DNA of 64,000 bases from Advenella faeciporci (GCF_014652395.1 NZ_BMYS01000001.1:1-64000); one strand, 5' to 3'. Positions 11,252 through 22,413 are shown, counted from the first letter of the stretch. Program-made: numbers and translations. Notes: a model not told the origin generated them from the letters alone.

Positions 11252-12151
11252 TTATTGTGTACTGGTCGACACATTTCCATCTGATTGCTTGAAGAAGCGG
11301 AAGAAATCAGAATTCGGATCAACAACCAATAAATCTTTTTTAGAGCCGAATATTGATTTATAGGCATTCATGCTGTTGTAAAAGCTGTAGAAATCAGAAT
11401 TTTTTCCATAAGCATCAGCATAAATGGCTGCCGCCTGCGCATCACCCTCACCACGAATGGCCTGGGCCTTGGCATTGGCTAAAGCAAGCTCTTCCTGGAC
11501 TTTACGATCAGCCTCAGCGCGAATTTTCTCGCTTTCAGCGGCACCATTTGCCCGCAAGCTGTTTGCCTCTTGTTTACGCTCTGCCTGCATTCTTGAGTAC
11601 ACGGAATCAGACACTTCCTGTGAAAACTCGATACGTTTCAGACGGACATCAACCACCTGAATACCTAAAGGCTTGGCTCGCTCTTCCACATTATTCAGAA
11701 TTTCGGCCATTACCACATCACGCTCCTGAGATATAACAGCGCGAACGGTACGAGTGTTGACCGAGGCATTCAGTGCATCACGAATTTGCGCACCCAGACG
11801 GTTCTGCGCGGCAAAAGTGCTATCTCCGAAAGACACATAGAATTGCAATGGATTTGAAATACGCCACTTGATATAAGAGTCAATGATCAGGTTTTTCTTT
11901 TCTGATGTCTGAATTCTTTCAGTATCACCGGATTCGATAGTCTGGATCCTCTTGTCAAGATAAACCACGTTTTCAAGCGGTGTCGGAAGCTTGAAGTAAA
12001 GGCCAGGCTCCTGGATGGTGCGCTGCCATTCACCCAACTTGAACACCAGGGCATAGTTCCGCTCAGAAACAACAAAAATTGATGATGACAGCAAAAGGGC
12101 CGCCACAAAAAGTACGATACCCACTACAGTATTACGATTCATTATATCCAC
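11252..12151 (-). CDS. hflC: FtsH-protease modulator HflC
   Basis: A 299-residue SPFH/band-7 membrane protein with one N-terminal transmembrane segment (about 8-26) and a large periplasmic part. It carries the conserved YALVFKLGEW, LDKRIQTIE and ERAKPLGIQVVDVRLKRIE segments. With HflK it forms the HflKC cage around FtsH and modulates membrane-protein turnover. It lies 3 nt downstream of hflK, implying translational coupling. Confidence 0.96.
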   Translation of the reverse strand: MDIMNRNTVVGIVLFVAALLLSSSIFVVSERNYALVFKLGEWQRTIQEPGLYFKLPTPLENVVYLDKRIQTIESGDTERIQTSEKKNLIIDSYIKWRISNPLQFYVSFGDSTFAAQNRLGAQIRDALNASVNTRTVRAVISQERDVVMAEILNNVEERAKPLGIQVVDVRLKRIEFSQEVSDSVYSRMQAERKQEANSLRANGAAESEKIRAEADRKVQEELALANAKAQAIRGEGDAQAAAIYADAYGKNSDFYSFYNSMNAYKSIFGSKKDLLVVDPNSDFFRFFKQSDGNVSTSTQ

Positions 12152-12154
12152 CTC

Positions 12155-13477
12155 CTAGCGACGATCAAAGTTATCACGGGTCAGACGATTCCGTGATGCT
12201 GCACTGGCATCACTGCCAGAGGCTGACGCAGTACTGCTGGAGGAAGTAACGGCACTGGATGACGCCGATGTTGTAGCTGATGCTGGTGTGGGGGCCGATG
12301 TTTGCTCGATCAGTTTATCGATGGGCAGATACATCATATTATTGCCGCCTTCAGTATCGACCATCACTTTGGATGCGTTTTTAAAGACATCTTCCAATGT
12401 GGAAATATACATACGCTCACGTGTAATATCTGGCGCCTTCGAGTATTCCTTTTCTATGCTTTCAAAACGAGAAGCCTCACCTTGGGCCTTACCCACCACA
12501 GTGGCACGATAACCTTCTGCATCCTGCATCATACGAGAAGCCTGACCACGCGCCTCGGGAATGACCTTGCTGGCATAAGCATTACCTTCGTTTTTCTGAC
12601 GCTCGTTATCCTGACCGGCCTTGATAGCATCCTCGAATGCAGCCTGGACCTGCTCGGGAGGCTGCACGTTTTGAATGGCCACTGTAGTGACCTCTATACC
12701 AGATTGGTAGCGATCAAGAATTTGCTGCATTAACTTCATGACATCCATGGCAGCAGCCGTACGGCTTTCATACAGGATTTTATTCATTGACTGTTTGCCA
12801 ACCACTTCACGCATGGCCGTTTCTGCAGCCTGACGCACTGACTCATCCGGAGAAACCAGACGGAAGATATAGTCAGCAGCAGGACTGTAGTCACCGGCCT
12901 CAAGCGGCATTTCCGCCTTAAGACGGTACTGGACATCAAACTGCACATCAACGATATTCTCGTCTTCAGTCAGCATTAAGGCCTCAGGCAAGACTTTATT
13001 GCGGGAATTGTCGCGATAACCCACCGAGAAAGAACGAACACTCGCGATATCAACCAATTCAACGCCTTGCACAGGCCGAGGAATATGCCATTGAAAACCA
13101 GGCTGAACCGTTTTCAGGTATTTTCCAAATTGCGTTACCACACCCACCTGACCTTCGCGAACGATATAAAAGCCGCTGGCCAGCCAAAGTAACAAGGCAA
13201 CGATAATAATAAAAACAATGCCGAATTTGGCCGCTTTGGGAGAAGGATTGAACCCCCCGGTACGTGGAGGCTTGCCAAAGCCGCCGCCACCGCTTTTTTT
13301 ATTACCAAAAACACTCTTGATTCGATTGTTGAAATCCGCCCAGACCTGATCAAGATCGGGTGGCCCGTCCCCCTGATTGGAGGGACGCTTTGGTGGCTCA
13401 TTCTGACCTGAACCATTTTGATTACCACGACCCCAACCCGGATCGTTCAAATTAAATATTTTTGAGACTCGCAACAT
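12155..13477 (-). CDS. hflK: FtsH-protease modulator HflK
   Basis: A 440-residue SPFH protein. A Gly/Pro/Asn-rich cytosolic N-terminus (LNDPGWGRGNQNG, PPDLDQVW) precedes a transmembrane segment near 87-107, the SPFH domain, a coiled region and a Ser/Ala-rich C-terminal tail. It is the partner of HflC. The start overlaps the end of hflX by 26 nt; the residues before LNDPGWGR resemble those of beta-proteobacterial homologues, so the upstream ATG was kept, though a downstream start is possible. Confidence 0.95.
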   Translation of the reverse strand: MLRVSKIFNLNDPGWGRGNQNGSGQNEPPKRPSNQGDGPPDLDQVWADFNNRIKSVFGNKKSGGGGFGKPPRTGGFNPSPKAAKFGIVFIIIVALLLWLASGFYIVREGQVGVVTQFGKYLKTVQPGFQWHIPRPVQGVELVDIASVRSFSVGYRDNSRNKVLPEALMLTEDENIVDVQFDVQYRLKAEMPLEAGDYSPAADYIFRLVSPDESVRQAAETAMREVVGKQSMNKILYESRTAAAMDVMKLMQQILDRYQSGIEVTTVAIQNVQPPEQVQAAFEDAIKAGQDNERQKNEGNAYASKVIPEARGQASRMMQDAEGYRATVVGKAQGEASRFESIEKEYSKAPDITRERMYISTLEDVFKNASKVMVDTEGGNNMMYLPIDKLIEQTSAPTPASATTSASSSAVTSSSSTASASGSDASAASRNRLTRDNFDRR

Positions 13478-14549
13478 TATTTCCTATTTTTTCTTTGGCT
13501 TCAGCGATTGCCCCGCGCAATCCGTCCAAGCCGGTTCGATCTAATGCACTGACAAAAACGCGGACTATTCTGCCCTCTTCGTTTCGTTCAATTTTTGGTT
13601 CATAACCCACTGCATCAATCTTATTGTAAACAAGAATGCATGGTATGTCTTTAGCACCGATCTCTTCAAGCACTTTATTCACTTCCAGAATCTGTTCATC
13701 GCGCTGCGGACTGGAAGCATCTATAACATGCAAAAGTAGATCGGCCTGAACTGTTTCTTCAAGGGTTGCCTTAAAGGCGGCAATCAAGGTTGTGGGCAAA
13801 TCGCGAATAAAGCCAACCGTATCCGAAACAACCACCTGCCCGGCACCTTCAATCCATATTCTTCGTGTTGTTGTATCAAGAGTGGCAAACAACTGATCAG
13901 CCGCATAGGCGCCTGCACGGGTTAAGGCATTGAACAACGTAGACTTGCCTGCGTTGGTATACCCCACCAGGGAGACCGACATGGTACCTCCCCTTGCCCT
14001 TGAGCGACGTTGCGTGGTGCGCTGGCGTTCGACTTTACTTAGCCGTTCCCGCAACACCTTAACCTTGTCCCCAATCATCCGCTTGTCCATTTCCAGCTGG
14101 GCCTCACCCGGGCCACGCATGCCTATTCCGCCACGCTGTCGCTCCAGGTGAGTCCACATGCGTGTAAGCCGGGTCATGAGATGCTGTAATTGCGCCAGCT
14201 CAACCTGCAGCTTGCCTTCATGGCTTTTGGCACGCAAGGCAAATATATCAAGAATAAGCGCCACACGATCAACAACCCTTAAATTAAACGCCCTTTCAAG
14301 GTTTCGCTGCTGGGCCGGGCTAAGCGCCTGATCAAATAAAATGATATCCACATCGGAAGACTGGGCCAGCAGAACAGCCTCTTCAAGCTTTCCAGAGCCA
14401 ATAAAATATGCCGCATCGGGTTTGTCCCGTTTGGCCATAACCGTTGCCACAACTTCTGCCCCGGCACCTTTAGCCAGCATTTCAAACTCTTCGGCATGTG
14501 CCTGGTAATCGGGTTTACCGAAATTTACACTGATAATTAATGCGCGCAT
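13452..14549 (-). CDS. hflX: Ribosome-associated GTPase HflX
   Basis: A 365-residue GTPase that splits or rescues stalled ribosomes. The HflX-specific N-terminal half (DQALSPAQQRNLE; RQRGGIGMRGPGEAQLE) is followed by a G domain with P-loop GYTNAGKST (196-204), DTVGFI (G3) and NKID (G4). The usual order hfq-hflX-hflK-hflC is kept. A terminator-like hairpin separates it from hfq. Confidence 0.97.
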   Translation of the reverse strand: MRALIISVNFGKPDYQAHAEEFEMLAKGAGAEVVATVMAKRDKPDAAYFIGSGKLEEAVLLAQSSDVDIILFDQALSPAQQRNLERAFNLRVVDRVALILDIFALRAKSHEGKLQVELAQLQHLMTRLTRMWTHLERQRGGIGMRGPGEAQLEMDKRMIGDKVKVLRERLSKVERQRTTQRRSRARGGTMSVSLVGYTNAGKSTLFNALTRAGAYAADQLFATLDTTTRRIWIEGAGQVVVSDTVGFIRDLPTTLIAAFKATLEETVQADLLLHVIDASSPQRDEQILEVNKVLEEIGAKDIPCILVYNKIDAVGYEPKIERNEEGRIVRVFVSALDRTGLDGLRGAIAEAKEKIGNNVASLKNI

Positions 14550-14569
14550 ACACCCCTAAAAAGGAAAAT

Positions 14570-14594
14570 GCCCGCACAGGCTAACCTGGCGGGC
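14570..14594 (-). terminator. Terminator-like hairpin between hfq and hflX
   Basis: GCCCGC and GCGGGC form the stem, with a further AGG/CCT helix inside, followed on the minus strand by ATTTTCCTTTTT. It lies about 20 nt upstream of the hflX ATG and probably limits read-through from hfq. Confidence 0.7.
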
Positions 14595-14621
14595 CATGTT
14601 TCTGCGAAAAGATTGTTTTTC

Positions 14622-14858
14622 TTATTCAGCAGGAACATCAACCTGAAAACTGACAGCACGAGCTGGAACCACAGTGGAAATAGCGTGTTTGTAAACCATT
14701 TGGGTAACGGTATTTCTTAGTAAAACCACATATTGGTCGAAAGATTCGATTTGTCCTTGTAATTTGATCCCGTTGACCAGATAAATAGATACGGGAACAT
14801 GCTCTTTACGCAGTGCATTTAAGAAAGGATCTTGTAGTGATTGCCCTTTAGTGCTCAT
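14622..14858 (-). CDS. hfq: RNA chaperone Hfq
   Basis: A 78-residue Sm-like protein of standard length. The Sm1 region carries the [12 protein letters not shown] start and the GQIESFDQY turn, and the Sm2 region carries YKHAIST (57-63). It forms a hexamer that pairs small RNAs with mRNAs. The ATG follows GGAG by about 9 nt. In many relatives hfq directly follows der; here hisC lies between them. Confidence 0.97.
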   Translation of the reverse strand: MSTKGQSLQDPFLNALRKEHVPVSIYLVNGIKLQGQIESFDQYVVLLRNTVTQMVYKHAISTVVPARAVSFQVDVPAE

Positions 14859-14974
14859 TGGCGAGGCTCCATTTTAATGTTATTAATAGGTGAATTTTAT
14901 AAAAATAGTACTTTACCGACATTTTAAACAACTTACCACCTAATAAGTAAATTCCAATATTTTCGGTAATTTTT

Positions 14975-16069
14975 TTATTCAGAACCAATATTAGTTGAAG
15001 TTAATATTTCAGACAATGTTTTTATTAATACTTCACATTGTTTTCGGGTTCCTATGGTAATTCTCAAGTATTGAGAAATACGATTCTGGTCAAAATGCCG
15101 TACCAAAACAAGATGCTGGCGCAATTGCGCGCTTAGCACAGCCGCATCAATCCGGGGGTGCGAAACAAACACAAAATTGGTTTTTGATGGCAAGACCACA
15201 AAACCCAAACCGGCAAGTTCCTGACTGACAAACTCACGTGAAGAGATAATCTCTTGCCGGGTTTGTTCAAAATAGGCATCATCTTCAAAAGCGGCAATAG
15301 CACCCACTTGGGCCAGCCTGTCTAGCGGGTAAGAATTAAAACTGTTCTTAACCCTGACAAGGGCTTGCAACAAATGGGGCTGCGCCATGGCAAATCCAAC
15401 CCGCAAACCCGCTAACGAGCGTGATTTGGACAAGGTTTGCAACACAATCAGGTTATCGTATTTTTCCAGTAACCTGACGGCTGAATCCGCGCCGAAATCC
15501 ACATAAGCCTCGTCAATAGCCACCACAATATCAGGCTGTGCCTGCAGTAATTCTTCTATTTTTTCCAGACTTACTGCAATCCCGGTAGGCGCATTCGGAT
15601 TGGGAAAAATAATACCACAGACATCTTCTGAAGAAACATTGATGTAGTCATTGATATCAATTTCAAATTGGCTGTTTAATGCAACCGCTTCAAAATCAAG
15701 GTCATACAATTTTGCATACACCCGATAAAAACTGTATGTAATATCAGGGAACAGGACTTTTTTGCCCCTGTGCCTGAACAAGGCATAGAACAAATGTGCC
15801 AGCACCTCATCAGATCCGTTACCCGGAAAGACAAAGTCCGCAGGAATATCATAATAACTCCCGATGGCTTCACGCAATTTATCTGATTCTGGATCTGGAT
15901 ACAAACGCAGGTTTTCTTCGACCTCCTGCCGGATCGCGTCGATGACGACCGGAGATGGATCAAACGGTGACTCATTGGTATTAAGCTTTATGTACTGACC
16001 GTCTTTAGGCTGTTCTCCGGGAACATAAGGCTTCAGTTCCCGAACAAAATCGCTCCAGAATTTACTCAC
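14975..16069 (-). CDS. hisC: Histidinol-phosphate aminotransferase
   Basis: A 364-residue fold-type I PLP enzyme that transaminates imidazole-acetol phosphate in histidine synthesis. Visible motifs are LNTNESPF, FPGNGSDEVL, PNPNAPTG, AIDEAYVDF and the Schiff-base lysine in TLSKSRSLAG (Lys215). It starts 3 nt after der, so it is translated with the GTPase gene. Its placement between der and hfq is unusual compared with the beta-proteobacterial orders I know. The 116 nt between hisC and hfq are very A/T-rich. A broader aromatic aminotransferase role cannot be excluded. Confidence 0.92.
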   Translation of the reverse strand: MSKFWSDFVRELKPYVPGEQPKDGQYIKLNTNESPFDPSPVVIDAIRQEVEENLRLYPDPESDKLREAIGSYYDIPADFVFPGNGSDEVLAHLFYALFRHRGKKVLFPDITYSFYRVYAKLYDLDFEAVALNSQFEIDINDYINVSSEDVCGIIFPNPNAPTGIAVSLEKIEELLQAQPDIVVAIDEAYVDFGADSAVRLLEKYDNLIVLQTLSKSRSLAGLRVGFAMAQPHLLQALVRVKNSFNSYPLDRLAQVGAIAAFEDDAYFEQTRQEIISSREFVSQELAGLGFVVLPSKTNFVFVSHPRIDAAVLSAQLRQHLVLVRHFDQNRISQYLRITIGTRKQCEVLIKTLSEILTSTNIGSE

Positions 16070-16072
16070 GCT

Positions 16073-17497
16073 TCACTCCGCCTGTTTATATGGATTTTTA
16101 GAAGATTTGAACTCTATTCGCAAAGGCGTTCCCGACAGATTGAAGGCCTTGCGCATTCTGGATTCCAGATATCGCTTGTATGAATCGGGCACGGCATCAA
16201 GGGCATTACCATGAACAATGATAAGCGGTGGGTTTTGCCCACCTTGATGCGCATAACGCATTTTAGGCCTGAAAATCCCTTTACGCGGGGGCTGCTGCTG
16301 TTCTACCGCAGCATGCAACTCGCGGGTAAGCTTGGGCGTTGACAACTTGATGAAGGCGGCCGCATGTGCCTCGTTGACCGATTTAAGCACCGCATTGACT
16401 CCAGCCCCCTTAAGGGCAGAAATAGTATGCATTTTTGCGAACGATAAAAAACGCAACTTACGTTCAAATTCCCGCTGTATCCACTCTCGTTTGTCAGCAT
16501 CAAGACCATCCCACTTATTGATAGCCACCACTAACGCACGACCTGACTCAAGAATGAATCCGGCAATATGGGCATCCTGTTCGGAAATTTCGGTTTGGGC
16601 ATCAAGCATTAACAATACAACGTTACTGGCTTCAATAGCCTGCAATGTTTTAATGACTGAAAACTTCTCAACCGATTCAAACACTTTGCCACGCTTACGC
16701 AAACCTGCAGTATCAATTAAGGTATATTTTTTGCCATTGCGTTCAAAGTCAATTTCAATGGCATCTCGTGTGGTACCAGGCATATCGAAAGCAATAACCC
16801 GCTCTTCACCTAGCAACGTATTGATGAGGGTGGATTTACCCACGTTAGGGCGGCCAACAATGGCAAGCTTGATGCGATGATCAGTAAAAACCTCCTCTTC
16901 CTGTTCTTCAGGAGCAGTCTCTTCGAGCCCAAGATCAGGTTCGGGAACCTCGGCATCAGCCTCTTCCGGAACAGACTGAATGTAGGGATTTTCCAGCTGG
17001 GAGAGCGCCTCTTCAATCAGGTCAACAACCCCGTCTCCGTGAGCCGATGAAATGGGATGAGGGGTCCCCAGGCCGAGTTCATGGAACTCGGCACTGGCCT
17101 GTCCGCTGTTCATGCCTTCGGCCTTATTAACCGCAAGCACCACCTTGGGGCCGGCACGACGCAACATGCGCGCAATTTCATGATCATGTGCATTAACACC
17201 GGCACGCGCGTCGACCAGAAAGATAACCACATCAGATTCGGCAATTGCCTGCTCGGTTTGACGAGCCATTTCCTTAAGAATGCCTGTTTTGGCGACCGGC
17301 TCAAAACCACCGGTATCAATAACAAGAAAAGGATAATCACCCACACGGCCTTCACCATAATGACGATCACGGGTGAGACCGGAATAATCAGCGACCAACG
17401 CTGCCCTTGAACGGGTCAGGCGATTGAAAAGCGTTGATTTACCAACATTAGGTCGCCCCACCAGGGCGACAACGGGTTTAAACTGAATACTGTTCAC
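16073..17497 (-). CDS. der: Ribosome-assembly GTPase Der (EngA)
   Basis: A 474-residue protein with two tandem G domains, P-loops GRPNVGKST at 14-22 and 215-223, joined by an acidic linker (about 175-205), and a C-terminal KH-like domain. It acts in 50S subunit maturation. It overlaps bamB by 4 nt, the usual bamB-der coupling. Confidence 0.98.
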   Translation of the reverse strand: MNSIQFKPVVALVGRPNVGKSTLFNRLTRSRAALVADYSGLTRDRHYGEGRVGDYPFLVIDTGGFEPVAKTGILKEMARQTEQAIAESDVVIFLVDARAGVNAHDHEIARMLRRAGPKVVLAVNKAEGMNSGQASAEFHELGLGTPHPISSAHGDGVVDLIEEALSQLENPYIQSVPEEADAEVPEPDLGLEETAPEEQEEEVFTDHRIKLAIVGRPNVGKSTLINTLLGEERVIAFDMPGTTRDAIEIDFERNGKKYTLIDTAGLRKRGKVFESVEKFSVIKTLQAIEASNVVLLMLDAQTEISEQDAHIAGFILESGRALVVAINKWDGLDADKREWIQREFERKLRFLSFAKMHTISALKGAGVNAVLKSVNEAHAAAFIKLSTPKLTRELHAAVEQQQPPRKGIFRPKMRYAHQGGQNPPLIIVHGNALDAVPDSYKRYLESRMRKAFNLSGTPLRIEFKSSKNPYKQAE

Positions 17498-18651
17498 TTA
17501 ACACCAAGCATTACTAAATTACCGGAACCATTCTGTACCAAAACACCGATATTGGTTGCCGTCATGGGAGAAACGATGGACTGCCCGCTACCTGCGGAAA
17601 CACGTCCAAGAAGCGTGCCATCGGCGGCTGAATAGAAGTGTACATAGCCTTCATAATCACCCGTGGCAACCACGTTGCCATATACGACCGGATTGGTTAA
17701 ACCACGATTGGTTAATGTTTGATCAGTCCATAATTCCTGACCGTTTGTAATATTATAGGCGCGCACCTCACCGTGCACACTGGCTGCATACAAAGAATTA
17801 CCGGCAGCGCCTACGCCAACCGCACTTGAAAATGGCTGATTCCAGACTGGCTGTGCGCCATTGGCAGAAATTGCATAGCACCCGACACGGCCCTGATAAG
17901 TGGCAATGCATAATCCATTACCCGACAGCAACGGCTGCCCTACCACATCAGTAACGCTATCAAGATCGGTTGGACCTTGTATGGTAGCTGCCAGGATGTC
18001 CCAGCGTGGCGCACCGGTTTGCAAATCAAGTGAAACCAGCCTGCCGGTTGGAACACCTACCAGAACCTGATTGCCATCGATCAGCATGCGAGAGTTTGCT
18101 TTAAGCGCCATTTCAGGATTCGTTCTGAGATAACTCCATTGCAACTCGCCATTTTGCGCATTGAAGGCCTGCACGCGATAATCATCGGCACGCACCACCA
18201 CCAAACCACCTCCGATAGCAGGAGGCGTAGACGCAACGGTGGAAGCGTTGGCACTCCAGAGCAGCTTGCCGGACGAATCCAGGGCAATGACCTTTCCTTT
18301 TGTAGTGGTGACAACCACAATATTTCCGTCGGTCCCTACACCCGCAGCCAGCGCATCATCAAGTTTTGTTTTCCACTGAATTGCCCCATTAGTAAGGTTT
18401 GCCTTGACAACGGAACCGTCAGGGGTGGCCGCATAAACCGAATCACCCACCAATGCTGGAGCAAAGCCATAACCACTGCCGGAACCGATATTGGCAGTCC
18501 AGACAGTAAAGCCGCTAACCTGTTGTTGGTATTCTGTAAGTTCCACAGGCTCAAAACGCGACTCGTTGCTGAACAGGGAGCAGCCCCCCATGGCAGCAAC
18601 AGCAAGTGCAAGCATTGACCCTGACAAGACACGATAACATGTTTTTTTCAT
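17494..18651 (-). CDS. bamB: Outer-membrane assembly lipoprotein BamB
   Basis: A 385-residue lipoprotein. The signal peptide ends in MGGC (lipidated Cys24), followed by repeated PQQ-type beta-propeller blades (for example [17 protein letters not shown] and NITNGQELW). BamB is a non-essential scaffold of the BAM complex that inserts outer-membrane beta-barrels. It sits between yfgM and der, spaced 3 nt and overlapping 4 nt, so the three are one translational unit. Confidence 0.95.
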   Translation of the reverse strand: MKKTCYRVLSGSMLALAVAAMGGCSLFSNESRFEPVELTEYQQQVSGFTVWTANIGSGSGYGFAPALVGDSVYAATPDGSVVKANLTNGAIQWKTKLDDALAAGVGTDGNIVVVTTTKGKVIALDSSGKLLWSANASTVASTPPAIGGGLVVVRADDYRVQAFNAQNGELQWSYLRTNPEMALKANSRMLIDGNQVLVGVPTGRLVSLDLQTGAPRWDILAATIQGPTDLDSVTDVVGQPLLSGNGLCIATYQGRVGCYAISANGAQPVWNQPFSSAVGVGAAGNSLYAASVHGEVRAYNITNGQELWTDQTLTNRGLTNPVVYGNVVATGDYEGYVHFYSAADGTLLGRVSAGSGQSIVSPMTATNIGVLVQNGSGNLVMLGVK

Positions 18652-18654
18652 AAA

Positions 18655-19296
18655 TTATTCCCCTCCCAGCACACTTAGTTTTAATTCAACGGCACGAATA
18701 AATTCAGCGGCCAGATTTGGCTGTTCAAGCGCGGCTTTCCATTGCTGTACAGCCTCTTGTTTTTTTCCCTGCGCTACAAGAACATCACCGGCACGATCCA
18801 GAAATACGGCCCTGAAAGCCTCTGGTGGATTGGCCAGCTGCAACAATGCTGCATCATACTTTTCCTGATCTGCCAACAGGGAGGCCATTCTTAAACGCGC
18901 AACCGGCACCAGGTCAGGAAAGGTCTCGGCCTGCCCGATAAGCCATTCAAGCTGGGCCTGGGCGGCTTCAGGCTGTTTGCTGTTTGCCAGGAAATTGGCT
19001 GCCAGCAACACTGCCCTGCCTGCATAAGGCGTTTTGGCATAATCTTTCTGTAAAATCGCGCTGGCCTCATGCACACGGGTTGCCGCTGCCTTATCATCGT
19101 TGATCGAGGCACTTTGGATCACCTCAAAGTATCCCAAGGCCTGCCGGGACTGGTTTGATTGATACCATTGCCATCCGTACCAAGCCAAAAAAGCCAGCAT
19201 GATAATCGTAACCAGCGACATAATAGGCGTACCCCAGCGATCCCACCAGGCTCTCAGGGCATCGATTTTTTCCTGTTCTTCTAAGTCAAAAGCCAT
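18655..19296 (-). CDS. YfgM-family inner-membrane TPR protein
   Basis: A 213-residue protein: a cytosolic N-terminus (FDLEEQEKIDALRAWWDRWG), one transmembrane helix (about 25-45), then a periplasmic TPR-like domain. YfgM of E. coli associates with SecYEG and the PpiD chaperone and hands over outer-membrane clients. Position between hisS and bamB supports the call; sequence identity to YfgM is inferred from layout and the N-terminal motif. Confidence 0.88.
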   Translation of the reverse strand: MAFDLEEQEKIDALRAWWDRWGTPIMSLVTIIMLAFLAWYGWQWYQSNQSRQALGYFEVIQSASINDDKAAATRVHEASAILQKDYAKTPYAGRAVLLAANFLANSKQPEAAQAQLEWLIGQAETFPDLVPVARLRMASLLADQEKYDAALLQLANPPEAFRAVFLDRAGDVLVAQGKKQEAVQQWKAALEQPNLAAEFIRAVELKLSVLGGE

Positions 19297-19304
19297 ACTT
19301 CAGT

Positions 19305-20606
19305 TTAAATCCTATTTTTTAATTCATTAATGAATGTTGCCAAAGGTACCGTAACCTGAGGTGCAATATTAACACCTTCAGCGGCTCGCAACGATTTGAT
19401 GCCAATAGTGCCGTTTTTCACTTCATCTTCACCCAGAATGGCGGCAACCTGTGCCCCACTGCTGTCTGCTCGCTTGAACTGCGCTTTAAAGGATGCAGCC
19501 CCTGCATGCACAATGACACGAATGCCTTCATCTCGACATTGCTCGGCCAACACCTGGGCATGACGTGAGGCCTCTGGACCCTGGTGGATGAAATATACAT
19601 CACATTCAGCCGGTTTAACCAGTTCTTTATCTTGCAACACCAGCGCAAGCAAACGCTCGATACCAATACCAAAACCAATCGCAGGAGCCGGCTTGCCACC
19701 CAGCAAAGACAACAAGCCATCATATCGACCACCACCACATACGGTTCCCTGGGCACCCAAACGATCGGTGACCCACTCAAAAACGGTCAGGTTGTAGTAA
19801 TCAAGGCCACGGACCAGGCGCGGATTAATGGTATAAACAATACCTGCCTCGTCAAGGCGGGCTCTTATTTCATTAAAATGGGCCAATGACTCCTCTTTCA
19901 GGAAGTCAAACAGTTTAGGCGCATTATTGGCCATGTCCTGCATAGCCGGATTCTTGGTATCAAGAACGCGCAAGGGATTGCTGTACATACGGCGTAAACC
20001 GTCTTCGTCAAGCAATTCCTTATGTTTTTCCAGATGAGCCACCAGCGCCTCCCTATGCGCCTGACGCTCTTCGGGCTGCCCCAGAGAGTTCAACTCAAGA
20101 CGGACATCGGTAAGACCCAATATTTTCCATAACCTGGCCAACATGATGATTTGTTCGGCATCAATATCGGGGCCGGCATAACCCATGGCTTCTACGGAAA
20201 CCTGGTGAAACTGGCGATAACGACCCTTTTGTGGACGTTCATGACGAAAAACAGGTCCGATTGAAAAAAGGCGCTGGGGCGCATCATAAAGCAAATTATG
20301 TTCAATGACCGCACGTACGATACCAGCCGTAAACTCGGGGCGCATCGTCAGCATTTCGCCAATATCGGTTTTATCTTTTGACATGCTGAAGGTATACATT
20401 TCCTTCTCAACGATGTCAGTCACCTCACCAATACCGCGCGCAAACAAACGTGTTTGCTCCAGAATGGGGGTACGGATATTGTTATAACCATATTGAGCCA
20501 GCCATTGACGAATGGTTGCTTCCAGATTTTCCCAAAGCCAGCTTTCGGCTGGCAAAATATCATTCATTCCACGTATTGCAGAAACTTTTTGGAATGTTTT
20601 AGTCAT
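19305..20606 (-). CDS. hisS: Histidyl-tRNA synthetase
   Basis: A 433-residue class II synthetase. Motif 2 includes [16 protein letters not shown], the histidine-specific stretch LVRGLDYYN is present, motif 3 includes GFGIGIERL, and the C-terminal anticodon-binding domain is intact. It charges tRNA-His. It is flanked by ispG (47 nt upstream) and yfgM (8 nt downstream) in the same orientation. Confidence 0.98.
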   Translation of the reverse strand: MTKTFQKVSAIRGMNDILPAESWLWENLEATIRQWLAQYGYNNIRTPILEQTRLFARGIGEVTDIVEKEMYTFSMSKDKTDIGEMLTMRPEFTAGIVRAVIEHNLLYDAPQRLFSIGPVFRHERPQKGRYRQFHQVSVEAMGYAGPDIDAEQIIMLARLWKILGLTDVRLELNSLGQPEERQAHREALVAHLEKHKELLDEDGLRRMYSNPLRVLDTKNPAMQDMANNAPKLFDFLKEESLAHFNEIRARLDEAGIVYTINPRLVRGLDYYNLTVFEWVTDRLGAQGTVCGGGRYDGLLSLLGGKPAPAIGFGIGIERLLALVLQDKELVKPAECDVYFIHQGPEASRHAQVLAEQCRDEGIRVIVHAGAASFKAQFKRADSSGAQVAAILGEDEVKNGTIGIKSLRAAEGVNIAPQVTVPLATFINELKNRI

Positions 20607-20653
20607 ACAAACGGATCTCTTTATTCAGATAATTTATTTTTTTACTGTACGCT

Positions 20654-21916
20654 TTATGAACGGACACCGTAGCGACGTTCTACATAGTTACGGACAATTT
20701 CATGAAACTCGGCTGCAATATTATCACCCTTAAGGGTTACTGTGCGTTCTCCATCGATAAAAACCGGTGCGGAAGGCACTTCACCGGTACCGGGCAGACT
20801 GATGCCAATATCAGCATGACGACTTTCACCTGGGCCATTCACCACACACCCCATCACCGCCACGTTCATGTTTTCAACGCCGGGATATCGGGTTTTCCAG
20901 ACGGGCATTTGATTGCGCAAATATGACTGGATGCTATCGGCCAGTTCCTGGAACACTGTGCTGCTGGTGCGACCACAACCCGGACAAGCCACCACCATGG
21001 GGGTAAAGGCCCGTAACCCCAGGCTTTGCAATATTTCCTGGGCCACAACAACTTCTTTGCAACGGTCACCACCCGGCTCTGGCGTTAGGGAGATACGAAT
21101 GGTATCGCCGATTCCTTCCTGCATAAGCACTGAAAGGGCTGCCGTAGAGGCCACGATACCTTTGCTGCCCATACCGGCTTCCGTAAGACCAAGATGCAAA
21201 GGATAATTGCAACGCCCGGCCAGATTGCGGTAAACGGAAACCAGATCCTGGACATGACTGACCTTACAGGAAAGAATAATCGCATCACCGGGCATGCCCA
21301 GCTGCTCAGCCCGCTGTGCATTACTGATAGCCGAAACGACCAATGCCTCACGCATAAGGGATTGCGCATCCCAGGGCTCGGGCTTGGCATTGTTTTCATC
21401 CATCATGCGGGCCATTAGCTCGTGATCCAGGCTACCCCAGTTCACACCAATCCGGACCGGTTTTCCATATTTACAGGCAACCTCGATCATTTGAGCAAAA
21501 TTGTCATCGCGTTTTTTGCCGCCCCCCATATTACCGGGGTTGATGCGATACTTGGACAGCGCCTGTGCACACTCGGGATATTGGGTTAACAGTTTATGGC
21601 CGTTGTAATGAAAATCCCCCACCAAAGGTACCAACACACCCATTTTATCAAGTTGTTCACGAATGGCTGGCACGGCTTGTGCAGCCTCGGGGGTGTTGAC
21701 GGTAATACGCACCATCTCGGAACCGGCCATGGCAAGCTCTTTAACCTGGATAGCTGTGGCAATATGATCGGCCGTATCGGTATTGGTCATTGACTGAACA
21801 ACAACAGGCGCACTGGAACCAATGGGCACAACCGTAGAACCCCAGGCAACATTAACGAGGCGGGTCTGGTGGCGGACCGCAGGTCCGACAGGAAATGGGT
21901 TTTGGCAAATGGACAT
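20654..21916 (-). CDS. ispG: 4-hydroxy-3-methylbut-2-en-1-yl diphosphate synthase
   Basis: The penultimate enzyme of the MEP isoprenoid pathway, an iron-sulfur protein of 420 residues. The [4Fe-4S] ligands are visible as CPGCGR (Cys311, Cys314) and [10 protein letters not shown] (Cys357). The TIM-barrel N-terminus begins at [17 protein letters not shown]. It starts 2 nt after the rodZ-like gene and is coupled to it. Confidence 0.97.
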   Translation of the reverse strand: MSICQNPFPVGPAVRHQTRLVNVAWGSTVVPIGSSAPVVVQSMTNTDTADHIATAIQVKELAMAGSEMVRITVNTPEAAQAVPAIREQLDKMGVLVPLVGDFHYNGHKLLTQYPECAQALSKYRINPGNMGGGKKRDDNFAQMIEVACKYGKPVRIGVNWGSLDHELMARMMDENNAKPEPWDAQSLMREALVVSAISNAQRAEQLGMPGDAIILSCKVSHVQDLVSVYRNLAGRCNYPLHLGLTEAGMGSKGIVASTAALSVLMQEGIGDTIRISLTPEPGGDRCKEVVVAQEILQSLGLRAFTPMVVACPGCGRTSSTVFQELADSIQSYLRNQMPVWKTRYPGVENMNVAVMGCVVNGPGESRHADIGISLPGTGEVPSAPVFIDGERTVTLKGDNIAAEFHEIVRNYVERRYGVRS

Positions 21917-21918
21917 GA

Positions 21919-22413
21919 TTAATTAAATAAATTCCTGAAATTTTCCAAGCCGATTTCTTCAAGCGTAAACCACTCACGGCTATATCCATAAACAGCGATA
22001 ATGACCAGGATCAGGAAAATAATAAAAATCCATGTTCCCGTACCCGAACGCTGTGATTCATACCCTTCATGGGTACCGAAATCGGTCGTTGACTGCAGAC
22101 TTTTCAATTCCTGCTTGTTGACATTGGCACCGTTTTGTCTGGCCAGAAGATCAAGCATTTGCTGCTCATCCGCCCCAAGAAGGCGAGCATACTTGCGCAC
22201 CAAACCTTTTAACACAAAACCTTGCGGCAACGCGGGCCAGTTCTGTGCCTCTAGCGAATTGATTTGTCCCGATGAAAACTTGATCTGACTTGAAACATCA
22301 CTGACCGACAAACCTTTTTTCTCACGCAATCCTTTTAACAACATACCCAGGTTTTTATCTTCCAGGGAATCTGAACCGGATACTTCACTTGTACCTGAAT
22401 TTAATTGCGTCAC
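21919..22413 (-). CDS. Short RodZ-like helix-turn-helix membrane protein
   Basis: A 164-residue protein with an Xre-type HTH (about 23-90: [37 protein letters not shown]) and one transmembrane helix (about 127-145), then only about 20 residues. Full RodZ anchors MreB to the cell wall machinery and has a large periplasmic domain, which is missing here. The family call comes from the HTH motif, the topology and the rlmN-rodZ-ispG context. The stop of rlmN and this start overlap by one base. Confidence 0.8.
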   Translation of the reverse strand: MTQLNSGTSEVSGSDSLEDKNLGMLLKGLREKKGLSVSDVSSQIKFSSGQINSLEAQNWPALPQGFVLKGLVRKYARLLGADEQQMLDLLARQNGANVNKQELKSLQSTTDFGTHEGYESQRSGTGTWIFIIFLILVIIAVYGYSREWFTLEEIGLENFRNLFN

